This document shows positions 16,494-26,664 of a DNA stretch of 64,000 nucleotides, in pieces. This DNA comes from an uncultured Bacteroidales bacterium (lineage in GTDB: Bacteria > Bacteroidota > Bacteroidia > Bacteroidales > UBA932). The translations under genes were made by a program, and so were the position numbers. The notes beneath the pieces were generated by a model, which did not search any database, had not been told where the DNA came from, and saw only the letters and a list, made by a program, of their open reading frames with translations. The stretch spans positions 35,429 through 99,428 of the forward strand of contig CALVAC010000012.1 of assembly GCA_944325435.1 (NCBI GenBank). Direction: 5' to 3'. The first letter of the stretch is position 1, and the number at the start of each line of letters is the position of its first letter.

Positions 16494-17729
16494 ATGTCTG
16501 AACAGAGCGAAGAATCTGGATTGTCAGGAAAAGTAAACGAAAAACACCATTATATGTATCTGATGAAAGAAAGCTGGCGCTGGTACGGTCCGAATGACCC
16601 GGTCAGCCTGCAATATATCCGTCAGGCAGGGGTGACGGACATTGTACACGCCCTGCATCATATCCCTAACGGGGAAGTCTGGACCGTGGAGGAGATCCGT
16701 AAGCGTCAGAAAATGATATCTGATGCCGGTCTGGTGTGGAGTGTCGTCGAGAGTGTGCCGGTCCATGAGCATATCAAGACGCAGACCGGAGATTTCCAGA
16801 AATATATTGACAACTACAAGCAGTCTCTCCGCAATCTGGCAGAGTGCGGCATTTATTGTGTGACATACAATTTTATGCCTGTTCTCGACTGGACAAGGAC
16901 AGATCTTGCGTTCGAGATGCCTGACGGGTCAAGGGCGCTCCGTTTCGAGCGGGCTGCCTTTATGGCATTCGACCTTTTCATACTGAAGCGGCCTGCTGCC
17001 TTCAAGGAATATTCGGAGGAAGACATAGCCAAGGCAAAGGCGCGGTATGAGAGGATGGATGAGGCGGAGATTGAACTTATTACAAGAAATATGATTGCCG
17101 GACTGCCGGGAAGCGAGGAGAGCTTCACCCTGGACCAGTTCCGTGAGGCTCTTGCAAGATACGATGGGATAGATGCAGAGAAACTCCGCAGCAACCTGAT
17201 ATATTTCCTTTCGGAGATATGCCCGGTCGCAGATGAGTGCGGGGTGGAGATGGTTATCCATCCTGATGATCCTCCGTATCCTATTCTCGGGCTGCCGAGG
17301 ATTCTGTCCACGGCAGAGGATTTCCGCAGGCTCGTGGAGGCCGTGCCTAACCGGTCCAACGGGCTGTGCCTCTGCACCGGGTCTTTCGGTGTCAGGGCAG
17401 ACAACGACTGCGTGGCGATGATGAGGGAATTCGGCGACAGGGTAGGCTTTGTACATCTCCGCAGCACTAAAAGGGATGCAGAGGGCAACTTCTATGAGGC
17501 AAACCATCTCGAGGGGGATGTGGATATGTACGGGATGATGAAGGCTCTTCTGGAGGTCCAGCAGCGCCGCAAAGTCAGTCTTCCTGTGCGTCCTGACCAT
17601 GGCCACCAGATGTGCGATGACCTCGGACGCAAGTCGAATCCGGGATATTCCTGCTATGGCAGGCTGCGTGGAATTGCCGAGCTGAGAGGCCTCCAGATGG
17701 GGATAGCGAAATCTATGGGACAGGAATGA
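16494..17729 (+). CDS. uxuA: D-mannonate dehydratase
   Basis: 411 residues. It dehydrates D-mannonate to 2-keto-3-deoxygluconate. The [50 protein letters not shown] (written in parts: [21 protein letters not shown]) and RPDHGHQM segments are those of UxuA, with His and Asp metal ligands. The family core normally starts near [12 protein letters not shown], so the Met at 16563 is a possible true start and the 23 residues before it may be untranslated. It follows the oxidoreductase by 35 bp, probably in one operon. Confidence 0.93.
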   Translation: MSEQSEESGLSGKVNEKHHYMYLMKESWRWYGPNDPVSLQYIRQAGVTDIVHALHHIPNGEVWTVEEIRKRQKMISDAGLVWSVVESVPVHEHIKTQTGDFQKYIDNYKQSLRNLAECGIYCVTYNFMPVLDWTRTDLAFEMPDGSRALRFERAAFMAFDLFILKRPAAFKEYSEEDIAKAKARYERMDEAEIELITRNMIAGLPGSEESFTLDQFREALARYDGIDAEKLRSNLIYFLSEICPVADECGVEMVIHPDDPPYPILGLPRILSTAEDFRRLVEAVPNRSNGLCLCTGSFGVRADNDCVAMMREFGDRVGFVHLRSTKRDAEGNFYEANHLEGDVDMYGMMKALLEVQQRRKVSLPVRPDHGHQMCDDLGRKSNPGYSCYGRLRGIAELRGLQMGIAKSMGQE

Positions 17730-17763
17730 ATTAATCCCGATTTTGCTTATCTTCGCGTCCATT

Positions 17764-20259
17764 ATGGAACAGATGACGAGTGCTATATTAGAGGGGCTGA
17801 ACAGCGAGCAGAGGCAGGCTGTCAGCTGTGTGGACGGGCCGGTGCTCATAGTGGCGGGAGCGGGTTCGGGCAAGACGAGGGTCCTGACAAGCAGGATTGC
17901 ATATATTTTGGATCAAGGCGGTGAGCCGGAGCGGATTCTGGCCCTGACCTTTACAAAGAAGGCCGCGACGGAGATGAAAGAGAGGATTGCCCTTATGGTC
18001 GGGGAGAGAAAGGCCAGAAAACTGAAGATGGGGACTTTCCATTCAGTGTTCATAAGGTTTCTCCGCGAATATGCCGACAGTCTGGGCTATCCTCCCGCTT
18101 TCACCATCTATGACACCGGGGATTCGACTGCTGCTGTCAAGACGTGCCTGAAGGAACTGCAGCTCGATGACAAGATATATAAACCCAAGGATGTCCTGTC
18201 GAGGATATCGATGGCAAAGAACAATCTTGTCACGGCAGAGGCATACGGCCGCAACCAGACGGCCATCCAGAACGATGCCGCCGCAAAGAAACCGAAGATA
18301 TACGAGATATACCGGCTCTATGCAGCCAAATGCCGTCAGGCCGGTGTGATGGACTATGATGATATCCTCCTCAATATGAATATCCTGCTCAAGGACAACC
18401 CTGAAGCCCTGGAGGATCTTTCGACTCGTTTCGAGTACATAATGGTGGATGAATACCAGGACACCAACTACGCGCAGTATCTTATCCTGAAGAAACTGGC
18501 TATGAAACACCGCAATATATGTGTGGTAGGCGATGACTCCCAGTCCATATATGCGTTCAGGGGTGCCAAGATAGAGAACATACTGAATTTCAGAAAGGAC
18601 TATCCGGACAACAGGACATTCCGCCTTGAGCAGAACTACCGTTCCACGAGAGTGATTGTGGATGCTGCCAATTCCCTGATTGCCAAGAACAGTGCTAGGA
18701 TTCCCAAGAACTGTTATTCGATGGGTGACGAAGGCGAGAAGATAAGGCTTATCCAGGCCTATTCGGAGCAGGAAGAGTCTATGCTTATTGTGTCCTCAAT
18801 CATCAAGAGAATGCAGTCAGACCACGCCCAGTACCAGGATTTTGCCATTCTGTACAGGACCAATTCCCAGTCACGCGCCCTGGAGGAGGCTCTGCGGAAA
18901 AGAAATCTGCCGTATATGATATACTCCGGCAACTCTTTCTTTGACAGGGCAGAGGTCAAGGACATGATGGCATATCTGAAGCTGGCTGTCAATCCTAATG
19001 ATGACGAATCCTTCAGGAGGATTGTTAACAAGCCTGCAAGAGGGATAGGAGACACATCCCTTGCTGCCCTTATCGCGGCGGCGCATAACAATGGGTGTTC
19101 TCTGATGAAGGCCGCATTTGTCGAGGATCTCGAGACATACGGGCTGAAAGCCGCTGCAATCAAGAAAATCCGGGAGTTCTGCAAGATGATGATGGAGTTT
19201 ACCGTCAGGTCATCAAGGGAAGATGCATACAAGGTGGCGGCATCCCTGTCTCTGGATTCCGGACTGTACGCATTCTTCAAGATGGACAACAGCATAGAGT
19301 CACAGGCAAAGGCAGCCAATATAGATGAACTGCTCAACAGTGTCAAAAGCTATGTCGAGGAAAGGAACAATGATTATTTCGAGGAGATGCAGGCCGATGG
19401 ACAGATCGGGGAGGGGGTTGAACTCACGGATGCGGATTTCCCTGTTGTGACGCTGCCTGAATATCTTGAGAATGTATCGCTTCTAAGTGCCGTGGATGTC
19501 GAAGAGGATGAAGATTCAGCCAACAGGATTGCCCTTATGACGGTGCACTCTTCCAAGGGTCTGGAGTTCCCGTATGTGTATGTGGCCGGGATGGAGGAGA
19601 ATCTCTTCCCGTCAGGCGGATTCATGGCATCTGAAAATGACATAGAGGAAGAGAGGCGTCTGTTCTATGTGGCCATGACCAGGGCCGAGAAGTCGGTGCA
19701 GCTTTCTTTTGCCACCACAAGGATGCGTCACGGCAAGACAGAGTCCAATGCCCCGAGCCGTTTTATCCGCGAGATAGACAGCAGGTATATAGTAAACCCG
19801 CTTCCGTCAGGCAAGGATGAGGATATGGACAATGGCAGTACCCCATCTTTCAGGGGAAGACAGCATAATGGATATCCGTCCGGCAGCAGGTATGGGGCAG
19901 GTCAGGGTGCAATATCGCGGACCAGACCTGAATCGCGGATTTCCGGCCCGGCACAGGCTTCTTATGTGTCGGCCCGGCTGCAGGGGCAGACACCGCAGCA
20001 GAAGCCGGGAATCACCACCTTCCGCAGACCGAATGTAGCCGCACCGGTCCGCGTCCCTGATTCAGAGTTCGTCCCGACCCCGATTCTGCAGCTCCGTGCA
20101 GGGCAGAGAGTCGAGCATAACCGTTTCGGCTATGGAAAGATTCTTGAGATCATCGGGAATTCCACCGATCTCAAGGCGAGGATTGCCTTCGATGATTTCG
20201 GGGAAAAGATACTTGTCCTGAAATATGCAAAAATAAGGGTCGCGGATGTTGCGGAATAG
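17764..20259 (+). CDS. UvrD/PcrA-type ATP-dependent DNA helicase
   Basis: 831 residues from the ATG at 17764. SF1A helicase motifs: LNSEQRQAV (Q motif), AGAGSGKT at 31-38, FTKKAATEMKERI, VDEYQDTN around 228-234, GDDSQSIYAFRGA, LEQNYRST, and in the 2B/2A part TVHSSKGLEFPYV and VAMTRAEKSVQL. A glycine/arginine-rich linker then leads to a C-terminal domain with GQRVEHNRFGYGKILE, the RNA-polymerase-binding Tudor-like fold of PcrA/UvrD. It unwinds DNA in repair and clears replication-transcription conflicts. Confidence 0.93.
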   Translation: MEQMTSAILEGLNSEQRQAVSCVDGPVLIVAGAGSGKTRVLTSRIAYILDQGGEPERILALTFTKKAATEMKERIALMVGERKARKLKMGTFHSVFIRFLREYADSLGYPPAFTIYDTGDSTAAVKTCLKELQLDDKIYKPKDVLSRISMAKNNLVTAEAYGRNQTAIQNDAAAKKPKIYEIYRLYAAKCRQAGVMDYDDILLNMNILLKDNPEALEDLSTRFEYIMVDEYQDTNYAQYLILKKLAMKHRNICVVGDDSQSIYAFRGAKIENILNFRKDYPDNRTFRLEQNYRSTRVIVDAANSLIAKNSARIPKNCYSMGDEGEKIRLIQAYSEQEESMLIVSSIIKRMQSDHAQYQDFAILYRTNSQSRALEEALRKRNLPYMIYSGNSFFDRAEVKDMMAYLKLAVNPNDDESFRRIVNKPARGIGDTSLAALIAAAHNNGCSLMKAAFVEDLETYGLKAAAIKKIREFCKMMMEFTVRSSREDAYKVAASLSLDSGLYAFFKMDNSIESQAKAANIDELLNSVKSYVEERNNDYFEEMQADGQIGEGVELTDADFPVVTLPEYLENVSLLSAVDVEEDEDSANRIALMTVHSSKGLEFPYVYVAGMEENLFPSGGFMASENDIEEERRLFYVAMTRAEKSVQLSFATTRMRHGKTESNAPSRFIREIDSRYIVNPLPSGKDEDMDNGSTPSFRGRQHNGYPSGSRYGAGQGAISRTRPESRISGPAQASYVSARLQGQTPQQKPGITTFRRPNVAAPVRVPDSEFVPTPILQLRAGQRVEHNRFGYGKILEIIGNSTDLKARIAFDDFGEKILVLKYAKIRVADVAE

Positions 20260-20320
20260 AGAAATTTGTCTATTTTTGTGGCGAAGTTTTTCATAGTTTA
20301 AGTTTAGGTTAAGTAAGTGG

Positions 20321-20354
20321 CGGGGCGGATCAGCAATGGTTTGCCCCGTTTTTT
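20321..20354 (+). terminator. intrinsic terminator after the helicase gene
   Basis: CGGGGC at 20321-20326 pairs with GCCCCG at 20343-20348; the stem can extend by G-U and A-U pairs. A run of six T follows at 20349-20354. Confidence 0.75.
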
Positions 20355-20470
20355 GTCTTGAACCATCGTATGTCTTTCCTGAGGGACATCGCAATATCCT
20401 GAAAACGGATAAATTTTTTATGGAATCCCCAAAAACATATACTTAAAAAAGAAAAACCTCTTTTTCGCTC

Positions 20471-20501
20471 TTGCTTCTGCTTTTTCTTCCGGATAATTTT
20501 G
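20471..20501 (+). promoter_or_regulatory. promoter of the DUF4493 lipoprotein gene
   Basis: TTGC at 20471-20474 and TAATTTTG at 20494-20501 with 19 bp between. Because it overlaps the first in-frame Met codon at 20499, that codon cannot be the translation start. Confidence 0.65.
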
Positions 20502-20537
20502 CCGTTGCCGTACATGGGGTGCGGTATGATAATTTTA

Positions 20538-21659
20538 ATGAGGAAGTTTGATATGGGAAAAGAGATTTTCTGGCCTGCAAGGGTCTTTGCAGCAGTTCTT
20601 GCCGTAGGCATTGCTTTAATGGCAGGCTCATGTGCAAAGGACAAGGGAGCTGAATCTTCTCACGGACAGATAAGGCTGAAGTTCGAGCCTCTGGCGATTC
20701 CGGTGTCAAAGGTGGCAGGTGAGGAGGTGCCGGACACCAATGACTTTATCCTGAAGATTGTCGCCCAGGATGGATCCGTGATATATGATGGTCCGTACGG
20801 GAGATCGCCTGAGACAGTCTCCGTGCCTGCCGGCAGCTGTAATGTCAGCATCAGGTCATCCGGTTTTTCACGGCCAGCCTTCGCTTCCCCTCAATACGGG
20901 GATGACCAGTGCATAGTGGTGCCGGCAGGAGGGGTTATGGATGTGTCGCTTTCATGCGTCCAGCTGAATGCCGGCATCAGACTCAAGATATCTTCAGATT
21001 TCCTGACTGCATATCCGAAAGGAGTCCTTTTTGTCAGAGGGGAGGACGGGCAGCTGATGTACAGCTATTCAGAGAAGCGGATAGCGTATTTCCTGCCCGG
21101 CAGCATCTCGGTCGTGCTGAGCGATTCCGGTAAAGAGACCCTGCTGATGACAAGGGCCATAGAAGCGAGAGAGGTGCTGTCGGTAAAGATGGATGTCGCA
21201 GAGTCCCAGAGCGGTACCCAAGGCAGTGGGATCATTGTCCAGCTGGATACATCGAGAATATGGACAGATGATGAGCTTGTCCTTGGCGAGGAGAGCCTCA
21301 AGGGAGACAGTCCGCAGAATGCAATGACGGTATCCGTTGCAAAGACAAATGTCGGGCGGAAGGATGTATGGGTCAGCGGTTATGTAGTGGGAGGGGACCT
21401 GTCATCTTCCGATGAGGGCATTTCATACGCTCCTCCGTTTGATTCAGCCACGAACCTTGCCATCGCATCGCGTGCTGTTGTCAGCGGCAAGTCATCCTGT
21501 CTGTCCGTCCAGCTCCCGTCCGGGGATATCAGGGATGCCCTGAATCTCGTGTCAAATCCAGGGCTTATAGGCAGGCGCATATCCATCCGCGGGGATATTA
21601 CGGCATCCTATTTCGGCCTTACAGGCATCAAGAACGTGTCGGACTTTGTTCTGTATTGA
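20538..21659 (+). CDS. DUF4493-type lipoprotein
   Basis: 373 residues from the ATG at 20538; Met codons at 20514, 20526 and 20553 are possible. The signal peptide has lipobox LMAGSC (Cys at residue 32). The N-terminal half resembles DUF4493: DTNDFILKIVAQDGSVIYDG and VSVPAGSCNVSIRSS. The C-terminal third has NVGRKDVWVSGYVVGG and ATNLAIAS, as in DUF6359-like OB-fold domains of Bacteroidota surface proteins. It is probably an outer-membrane lipoprotein of unknown role. It has its own promoter and stands alone, convergent with the RluA-type gene. Confidence 0.72.
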   Translation: MRKFDMGKEIFWPARVFAAVLAVGIALMAGSCAKDKGAESSHGQIRLKFEPLAIPVSKVAGEEVPDTNDFILKIVAQDGSVIYDGPYGRSPETVSVPAGSCNVSIRSSGFSRPAFASPQYGDDQCIVVPAGGVMDVSLSCVQLNAGIRLKISSDFLTAYPKGVLFVRGEDGQLMYSYSEKRIAYFLPGSISVVLSDSGKETLLMTRAIEAREVLSVKMDVAESQSGTQGSGIIVQLDTSRIWTDDELVLGEESLKGDSPQNAMTVSVAKTNVGRKDVWVSGYVVGGDLSSSDEGISYAPPFDSATNLAIASRAVVSGKSSCLSVQLPSGDIRDALNLVSNPGLIGRRISIRGDITASYFGLTGIKNVSDFVLY

Positions 21660-21739
21660 CCCCGGCTGATTCCGATGGGGTTGCGGCGCATCTGAGGCAA
21701 TGATCCAGACTGGCGGTCCTTTGACTTTCTGCATAATGG

Positions 21740-22459
21740 TCAGTGCAGACTGTCGAGCCCTTTCCAGGATGATGGGACAGGAGCCTCTACCGTAATCTCT
21801 TCCTTGCGGACAGGATGGATGAATGTGATACTTCTGGCGTGAAGAGATATGCTTCCGTCAGGGTTTGAGCGCGGGGCACCATATTTAAGGTCACCTTTGA
21901 TAGGACATCCTATACCTGCGAGCTGGCAGCGTATCTGGTGGTGGCGGCCTGTAAGAAGCTGCACTTCCACGAGGAAGTATCTTTCCGTACGCCCGACAAG
22001 CCTGTACCTTAGCCTGGCTATCTTGGCATCGGCCCTGCGGTTCCCCGGTTTGCAGATGTAGGTCTTGTTCTGCCTTTCAACCCTGTAGAGCCAGTTTTCG
22101 AGTTCTCCTGCCGCAGGATCCGGTTCTTGGCAGACAAGTGCCCAGTAGAATTTATGGACATTTCCATCCCGGAACATGGAGTTGAGCCTTTCAAGAGCCT
22201 TGGATGTCTTTGCGAACATCGCTATTCCGCTGACAGGCCTGTCGATACGGTGCGGGATGCCGATGAACACTTTCCCGGGTTTGGAGTCTCTCTGGGCTAT
22301 AAAGGCCTTGAGCAGGTCTCCTAACGGTTCATCCCCGGTCTTGTCTCCCTGGGTTATCTCTCCTGCCTTCTTGTTGATGATGATGATATGGTTGTCTTCA
22401 TAGAGGATCCGTCCTGCGATGTCAGTGTATTCCTCTTTATTCAATGTCCTGTATTCCAT
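21740..22459 (-). CDS. RluA-family pseudouridine synthase
   Basis: 239 residues from the ATG at 22459; longer upstream frames run through the promoter and are rejected. The catalytic loop is HRIDRPVSG with Asp at residue 73. Other family segments are LYEDNHIIIINKKAG, RHHQIRCQLAGIGCPIKGDLKYG (in parts: RHHQIRCQLAG, CPIKGDLKYG) and SLHARSI. There is no S4 domain, so it belongs to the short RluA/TruC-like branch that modifies rRNA or tRNA. Exact target uridine is unknown. Confidence 0.9.
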   Translation of the reverse strand: MEYRTLNKEEYTDIAGRILYEDNHIIIINKKAGEITQGDKTGDEPLGDLLKAFIAQRDSKPGKVFIGIPHRIDRPVSGIAMFAKTSKALERLNSMFRDGNVHKFYWALVCQEPDPAAGELENWLYRVERQNKTYICKPGNRRADAKIARLRYRLVGRTERYFLVEVQLLTGRHHQIRCQLAGIGCPIKGDLKYGAPRSNPDGSISLHARSITFIHPVRKEEITVEAPVPSSWKGLDSLH

Positions 22460-22467
22460 AGCGGATG

Positions 22468-22498
22468 CAAATATACGCTTTCTGACAGCATCTGCCAA
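22468..22498 (-). promoter_or_regulatory. promoter of the RluA-type gene, very close to the start codon
   Basis: Read on the minus strand, TTG at 22498-22496, 20 bp, and TATATTTG at 22475-22468. The expected transcription start lies within a few nucleotides of the ATG at 22459, so the mRNA would be leaderless or almost so. Confidence 0.65.
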
Positions 22499-22673
22499 CA
22501 TTTCTGACATTTTGACATAAGAAAGAGGTCGCCTCCCTATTGGCACAGCTTTAGATATATGGGCTCGCGTCTGGCTGTCAGAGCTACGGAGACTGATGGT
22601 CAGGCTGCCCCAGCCAGGTCGGGTGGCCAGGCAATGAAGGGGTAGACAAACGAAAAGAAAGGAGATAAATATT

Positions 22674-24563
22674 ATGGGAAAAATTATTGGTATTGACTTG
22701 GGAACCACGAATTCATGCGTGGCTGTCATGGAGGGCAACGAGCCTACCGTGATTATAAACAATGAGGGACAGAGGACTACCCCTTCTGTGGTGGCGTTTA
22801 CCGATGGCGGTGAGAGGAAGATAGGCAACCCTGCAAAGCGTCAGGCTATTACAAACCCTCACAAGACCGTATTCTCCATAAAGAGATTTATGGGTGAGAG
22901 TTACGACCAGGTGACGAAAGAAATCGAACGCGTGCCTTACAAGGTGGTCAGAGGTGACAACAACACTCCGCGTGTTGATATTGATGGCCGTCTCTATACA
23001 CCTCAGGAGATTTCGGCGATGATCCTCCAGAAAATGAAGAAGACTGCCGAGGATTATCTCGGACAGGAAGTGACAGAGGCTGTCATCACTGTTCCGGCAT
23101 ACTTCTCTGACTCCCAGCGTCAGGCTACTAAGGAGGCCGGAAAGATTGCCGGTCTGGATGTGAAACGTATCATCAACGAACCGACTGCGGCTGCGCTGGC
23201 TTATGGCCTTGACAAGACTGACAAGAATATGAAGATAGCCGTGTATGACCTCGGCGGCGGTACATTCGATATATCTATCCTTGAACTGGGAGATGGAGTG
23301 TTTGAAGTGAAGTCCACTAACGGTGATACGCATCTTGGCGGTGATGATTTCGACCAGGTCATTATTGACTGGCTGGCATCGGAGTTCGCTTCCGAGAACG
23401 GCGGTATCGACCTGAAGAAGGACCCGATGGCATTGCAGAGGTTGAAAGAGGCTGCGGAGAAGGCCAAGATAGAGTTGTCCAACCAGACTTCCACGGAGAT
23501 TAACCTGCCGTATATAATGCCGGTGGACGGTATCCCTAAACATCTTGTAAAGACCTTGACAAGGGCTAAGTTCGAGCAGCTTGCAGATGACCTTATCCAG
23601 AAGACTATCGAACCATGCCGCAAGGCACTTTCAGATGCTGGCCTCCAGGCTTCAGATATCGATGAGGTGCTGCTTGTGGGAGGATCTACGAGAATCCCTG
23701 CAATCCAGGCGATTGTCGAGAAGTTCTTCGGAAAGGCTCCGAACAAGAGCGTGAACCCTGATGAAGTGGTTGCCATTGGTGCTGCGATACAGGGAGGTGT
23801 GCTTGCCGGAGATGTCAAGGATGTCCTTCTGCTGGATGTGACCCCGCTTTCTCTCGGTATCGAGACACTCGGTGGAGTGATGACCAAGCTGATAGATGCC
23901 AACACGACCATCCCTACACGCAAGTCAGAAGTTTTCTCTACGGCTGCCGACAACCAGCCTTCAGTTGAGATTCATGTGCTTCAGGGTGAAAGGCCGATGG
24001 CCAAGGACAACAAGACAATAGGTACATTCCATCTGGATGGAATAACTCCTGCCCCGAGGGGAATCCCTCAGATCGAGGTCACATTCGACATAGATGCCAA
24101 CGGTATCCTTAATGTGTCCGCAAAGGACAAGGCTACTGGCAAGGAGCAGAAGATCCGTATCGAGGCTTCTTCAGGGCTCAGTGAGGATGAGATCAAGAGG
24201 ATGCGTGATGAGGCCAAGGCAAACGAGGCTGCTGACAAGGCCGAGAGGGAAAGGGTGGACAAGATCAATGCTGCCGATACTCTCTGCTTCCAGTCCGAGA
24301 AGAATCTCAAGGAGTATGGCGACAAGATTCCTTCAGACAAGAAGGGAACCATAGAGGCTGCTCTCGGAAGTTTGAAAGAGGCTGTCAAGAGCCAGAACGT
24401 AAGTGATATCGAAAGATATACCGAGCAGCTCAACAATGCATGGCATGCAGCATCTGAAGACATGGCAAAGGCTGCCCAGGGAGGTCAGCAGGCTGGGCCG
24501 CAGGGTCCGCAGTCAGGACCGCAGAACCAGGGACCAGATGACCAGGGACCAGATGAGCAGTAA
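22674..24563 (+). CDS. dnaK: chaperone DnaK (Hsp70)
   Basis: 629 residues. [12 protein letters not shown] at the N terminus, [14 protein letters not shown], the conserved [35 protein letters not shown] and the interdomain [16 protein letters not shown] segment mark DnaK. The C-terminal tail is rich in Gln, Gly and Pro and ends in DDQGPDEQ. It folds client proteins with DnaJ and GrpE, neither of which is in this window. An AGGAGA Shine-Dalgarno lies 8 bp before the ATG. No CIRCE element is visible upstream. Confidence 0.98.
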   Translation: MGKIIGIDLGTTNSCVAVMEGNEPTVIINNEGQRTTPSVVAFTDGGERKIGNPAKRQAITNPHKTVFSIKRFMGESYDQVTKEIERVPYKVVRGDNNTPRVDIDGRLYTPQEISAMILQKMKKTAEDYLGQEVTEAVITVPAYFSDSQRQATKEAGKIAGLDVKRIINEPTAAALAYGLDKTDKNMKIAVYDLGGGTFDISILELGDGVFEVKSTNGDTHLGGDDFDQVIIDWLASEFASENGGIDLKKDPMALQRLKEAAEKAKIELSNQTSTEINLPYIMPVDGIPKHLVKTLTRAKFEQLADDLIQKTIEPCRKALSDAGLQASDIDEVLLVGGSTRIPAIQAIVEKFFGKAPNKSVNPDEVVAIGAAIQGGVLAGDVKDVLLLDVTPLSLGIETLGGVMTKLIDANTTIPTRKSEVFSTAADNQPSVEIHVLQGERPMAKDNKTIGTFHLDGITPAPRGIPQIEVTFDIDANGILNVSAKDKATGKEQKIRIEASSGLSEDEIKRMRDEAKANEAADKAERERVDKINAADTLCFQSEKNLKEYGDKIPSDKKGTIEAALGSLKEAVKSQNVSDIERYTEQLNNAWHAASEDMAKAAQGGQQAGPQGPQSGPQNQGPDDQGPDEQ

Positions 24564-24580
24564 TAGCGTCAATATCAGGA

Positions 24581-24617
24581 GGGCGACTGACAAGCAATTA
24601 TCAGTCGCCCTTTTTTT
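24581..24617 (+). terminator. intrinsic terminator of dnaK
   Basis: A perfect 10-bp stem, GGGCGACTGA at 24581-24590 with TCAGTCGCCC at 24601-24610, 10-nt loop, followed by seven T (24611-24617). Confidence 0.9.
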
Positions 24618-24633
24618 GTACGGTTCCCGATGT

Positions 24634-24669
24634 AAAAAAACAGAGATGCATTTGCACCTCTGTTTTTTG
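24634..24669. terminator. bidirectional terminator between dnaK and rubrerythrin
   Basis: An A-run, CAGAG (24641-24645) and CTCTG (24658-24662 region), then a T-run form a symmetric hairpin with A/T tracts on both sides. It can end rubrerythrin transcripts on the minus strand as well as any dnaK read-through. Confidence 0.6.
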
Positions 24670-24688
24670 TTGTGTACTTACGAAGAGA

Positions 24689-25243
24689 TTATTTCTTGAA
24701 GTAACGGTTGTAGAGACCCTGGAATCCTGCTCCGTGGCGGGCTTCATCCTTGCACATTTCATGGACGGTGTCGTGGATGGCATCGAGATTCTGTGCTTTA
24801 GCAAGCTTTGCAATGCGGAGCTTGTCCTCGCATGCGCCCTGCTCTGCCAGCATCCTTCTCTCTACATTTGTCTTGGTGTCCCATACGCATTCTCCGAGAA
24901 GTTCTGCGAAACGTGAGGCGTGGTCTGCTTCCTCGAAAGCATATCTCTTGAAAGCCTCTGCGATTTCAGGGTATCCTTCCCTGTCTGCCTGACGGCTCAT
25001 TGCCAGATACATACCCACCTCGCTGCATTCACCGTTGAAATGGTCACGCAGACCTTTGAGAATCTCTGGATCTACATCCTTGGCGACGCCGATCCTGTGC
25101 TCATCTGCCCAGGTGAGCGAGTCGCCGCTTTCAACTATCTCTTCAAACTTGTCTGCTCCGGCATGGCATATAGGGCATTCTGCCGGTGCGCTGTCCCCTT
25201 CGTGGATATATCCACATACAAGGCATCTGAATCTTTTCTTCAT
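24689..25243 (-). CDS. rubrerythrin with N-terminal rubredoxin domain
   Basis: 184 residues. The rubredoxin-type iron site is at the N terminus, [10 protein letters not shown] and CPICHAG with Cys at 7, 10, 23 and 26; the ferritin-like di-iron domain follows, with [25 protein letters not shown] and [11 protein letters not shown] carrying the Glu/His ligands. The rubredoxin-first order is that of reverse rubrerythrin, a peroxide reductase of anaerobes. It has its own promoter and terminator, as expected of a single oxidative-stress gene. Confidence 0.93.
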   Translation of the reverse strand: MKKRFRCLVCGYIHEGDSAPAECPICHAGADKFEEIVESGDSLTWADEHRIGVAKDVDPEILKGLRDHFNGECSEVGMYLAMSRQADREGYPEIAEAFKRYAFEEADHASRFAELLGECVWDTKTNVERRMLAEQGACEDKLRIAKLAKAQNLDAIHDTVHEMCKDEARHGAGFQGLYNRYFKK

Positions 25244-25301
25244 GATATAATCCTTTTAACAGTGTATAAGTAAATTTGAAAAATTCTAAATTATTTCGAT
25301 G

Positions 25302-25332
25302 CAAAGATACACCAAATTTATTTATCTGCAAA
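25302..25332 (-). promoter_or_regulatory. promoter of rubrerythrin
   Basis: On the minus strand, TTTG (25332-25329), 19 bp, TATCTTTG (25309-25302): an exact match to the Bacteroidota consensus, about 50 nt upstream of the ATG. Confidence 0.75.
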
Positions 25333-25398
25333 TTTATTTGTCGCATATCCGCCAAAAATTCCTGCTGATTTTTGGGGATGCTGATAATCATTTCTTAT

Positions 25399-26490
25399 TT
25401 ATTTTGTCCGCATTATGTCACTGATGTATTCCTGCATCTGTCCATACTTGGCTTCAACGCTCTGGAGCAGCCTGAACTGCGCCTTGGTCCTTGTGAGATT
25501 GTGCTCCGGATACTTTATCTTGTAATATGTGTCGCCGTTGAGGTAGTCAGTGAGGAACCTTACGCATTGCATATACGGGAACAGGGCTGCGGCGTATGGC
25601 AGGTTCTCTATCTCTACGGGCAGCAGGAAGGACCGTGCGGATTCCAGATATCCTTTTGTGAATGCCCTGAAAATATCCAGGTTGAAATTCACGTTGTCCA
25701 GTTCCCTGTCATCCTCTGCACCCGTGTTTGCCCCTGTCCGCAGAAAATCTCCGTAGTCGGAAAATACGTAACTTGGCATCACGGTGTCCAGGTCGATGAC
25801 GCACAGTACATTCCCGTTGTCATCGAACATCATGTTGTTGACTTTCGTGTCGCAGTGGCAGATTCTTTTAGGCAGCAGTCCTTCCCTGTGCAGTCGCTCT
25901 GCCTTGCACATTTCACCGGCGCGCCGCTCTATTTCATCAATATAATATTGCACTCCGGCCGCCCTCCCGGCAGCATTCTCTTCGAGGGCATCATGGAACT
26001 GCTTGAGCCTGAACTCCATATTGTGGAAGTCAGGAATGGTCTCCCCGAGAGGTTTGTCAAGGTCGGACAGCATTGCCTGGAAGTTGCCGAATGCCTTGCC
26101 GGCACAATAAGAGAATTCCGGATTGACGGTCTCGTAGGTGTGGGCATCTGGTATGAATACCATCATCCTCCACCATTCATTACCATCCCTGCAGTAAGTC
26201 TTGCCGTTGTCTGATGGAATGAAATGCAGGACCTTCCGGTCAATGTCGCTCTCTCCGGCCTCTTCGAGCTTTTTCCTTATATGTCCGGTCACCGTCTCTA
26301 TATTGGTCTGCAGCATGTCCACATCCTTGAATATGTTGTGGTTGATTCTCTGAAGAATATAGTCGGGACATCCTGTTTCGGCAGTCTTTACCTTGTATGT
26401 GTCATTGATAAGTCCGGACCCGAACGGTGTCGCTTCGGAGACAGTCCCCTCTGTCCTGAACCTGGAGATGATGTTTTTCAGATTTGTCAT
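25399..26490 (-). CDS. aminoglycoside phosphotransferase-fold sugar kinase, NahK-like
   Basis: 363 residues. It has an APH/choline-kinase fold with the catalytic loop HCDTKVNN (H212, D214, N219) and a metal-binding DLD (233-235). Length and segments such as SGLINDTYKV, ILQRINHNIFKD and VFSDYGDFLRTGANT match N-acetylhexosamine 1-kinase, which phosphorylates GlcNAc/GalNAc at C1; Bacteroides relatives are often annotated as mucin-desulfatase-associated proteins. Substrate is inferred. It is monocistronic, with a candidate -7 TAAATTTG at 26535-26542 on the minus strand. Confidence 0.75.
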   Translation of the reverse strand: MTNLKNIISRFRTEGTVSEATPFGSGLINDTYKVKTAETGCPDYILQRINHNIFKDVDMLQTNIETVTGHIRKKLEEAGESDIDRKVLHFIPSDNGKTYCRDGNEWWRMMVFIPDAHTYETVNPEFSYCAGKAFGNFQAMLSDLDKPLGETIPDFHNMEFRLKQFHDALEENAAGRAAGVQYYIDEIERRAGEMCKAERLHREGLLPKRICHCDTKVNNMMFDDNGNVLCVIDLDTVMPSYVFSDYGDFLRTGANTGAEDDRELDNVNFNLDIFRAFTKGYLESARSFLLPVEIENLPYAAALFPYMQCVRFLTDYLNGDTYYKIKYPEHNLTRTKAQFRLLQSVEAKYGQMQEYISDIMRTK

Positions 26491-26664
26491 TGTATTGTGG
26501 TTATATTGTTTGACATTCCGGTGTCATATAATGACAAATTTAGTCAAAAATCCGATGCCTGTTTGAAAAATCTTGCGATGAAATTAAATTTGTTAAAATT
26601 TCTTGTGACTGTGCTGAGATGTGGCACAAGAGATATCTATCTTTGCTTTTAAAAGACATGAGTT

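Noticed and set aside
20451..20466. GAAAAA-CCTC-TTTTTC hairpin before the DUF4493 gene
   Set aside because: Only A-T pairs, likely unstable; probably just an AT-rich promoter upstream region.
22713..23953. Long minus-strand frames opposite dnaK
   Set aside because: Antisense shadows of a strongly biased coding sequence; no family features.
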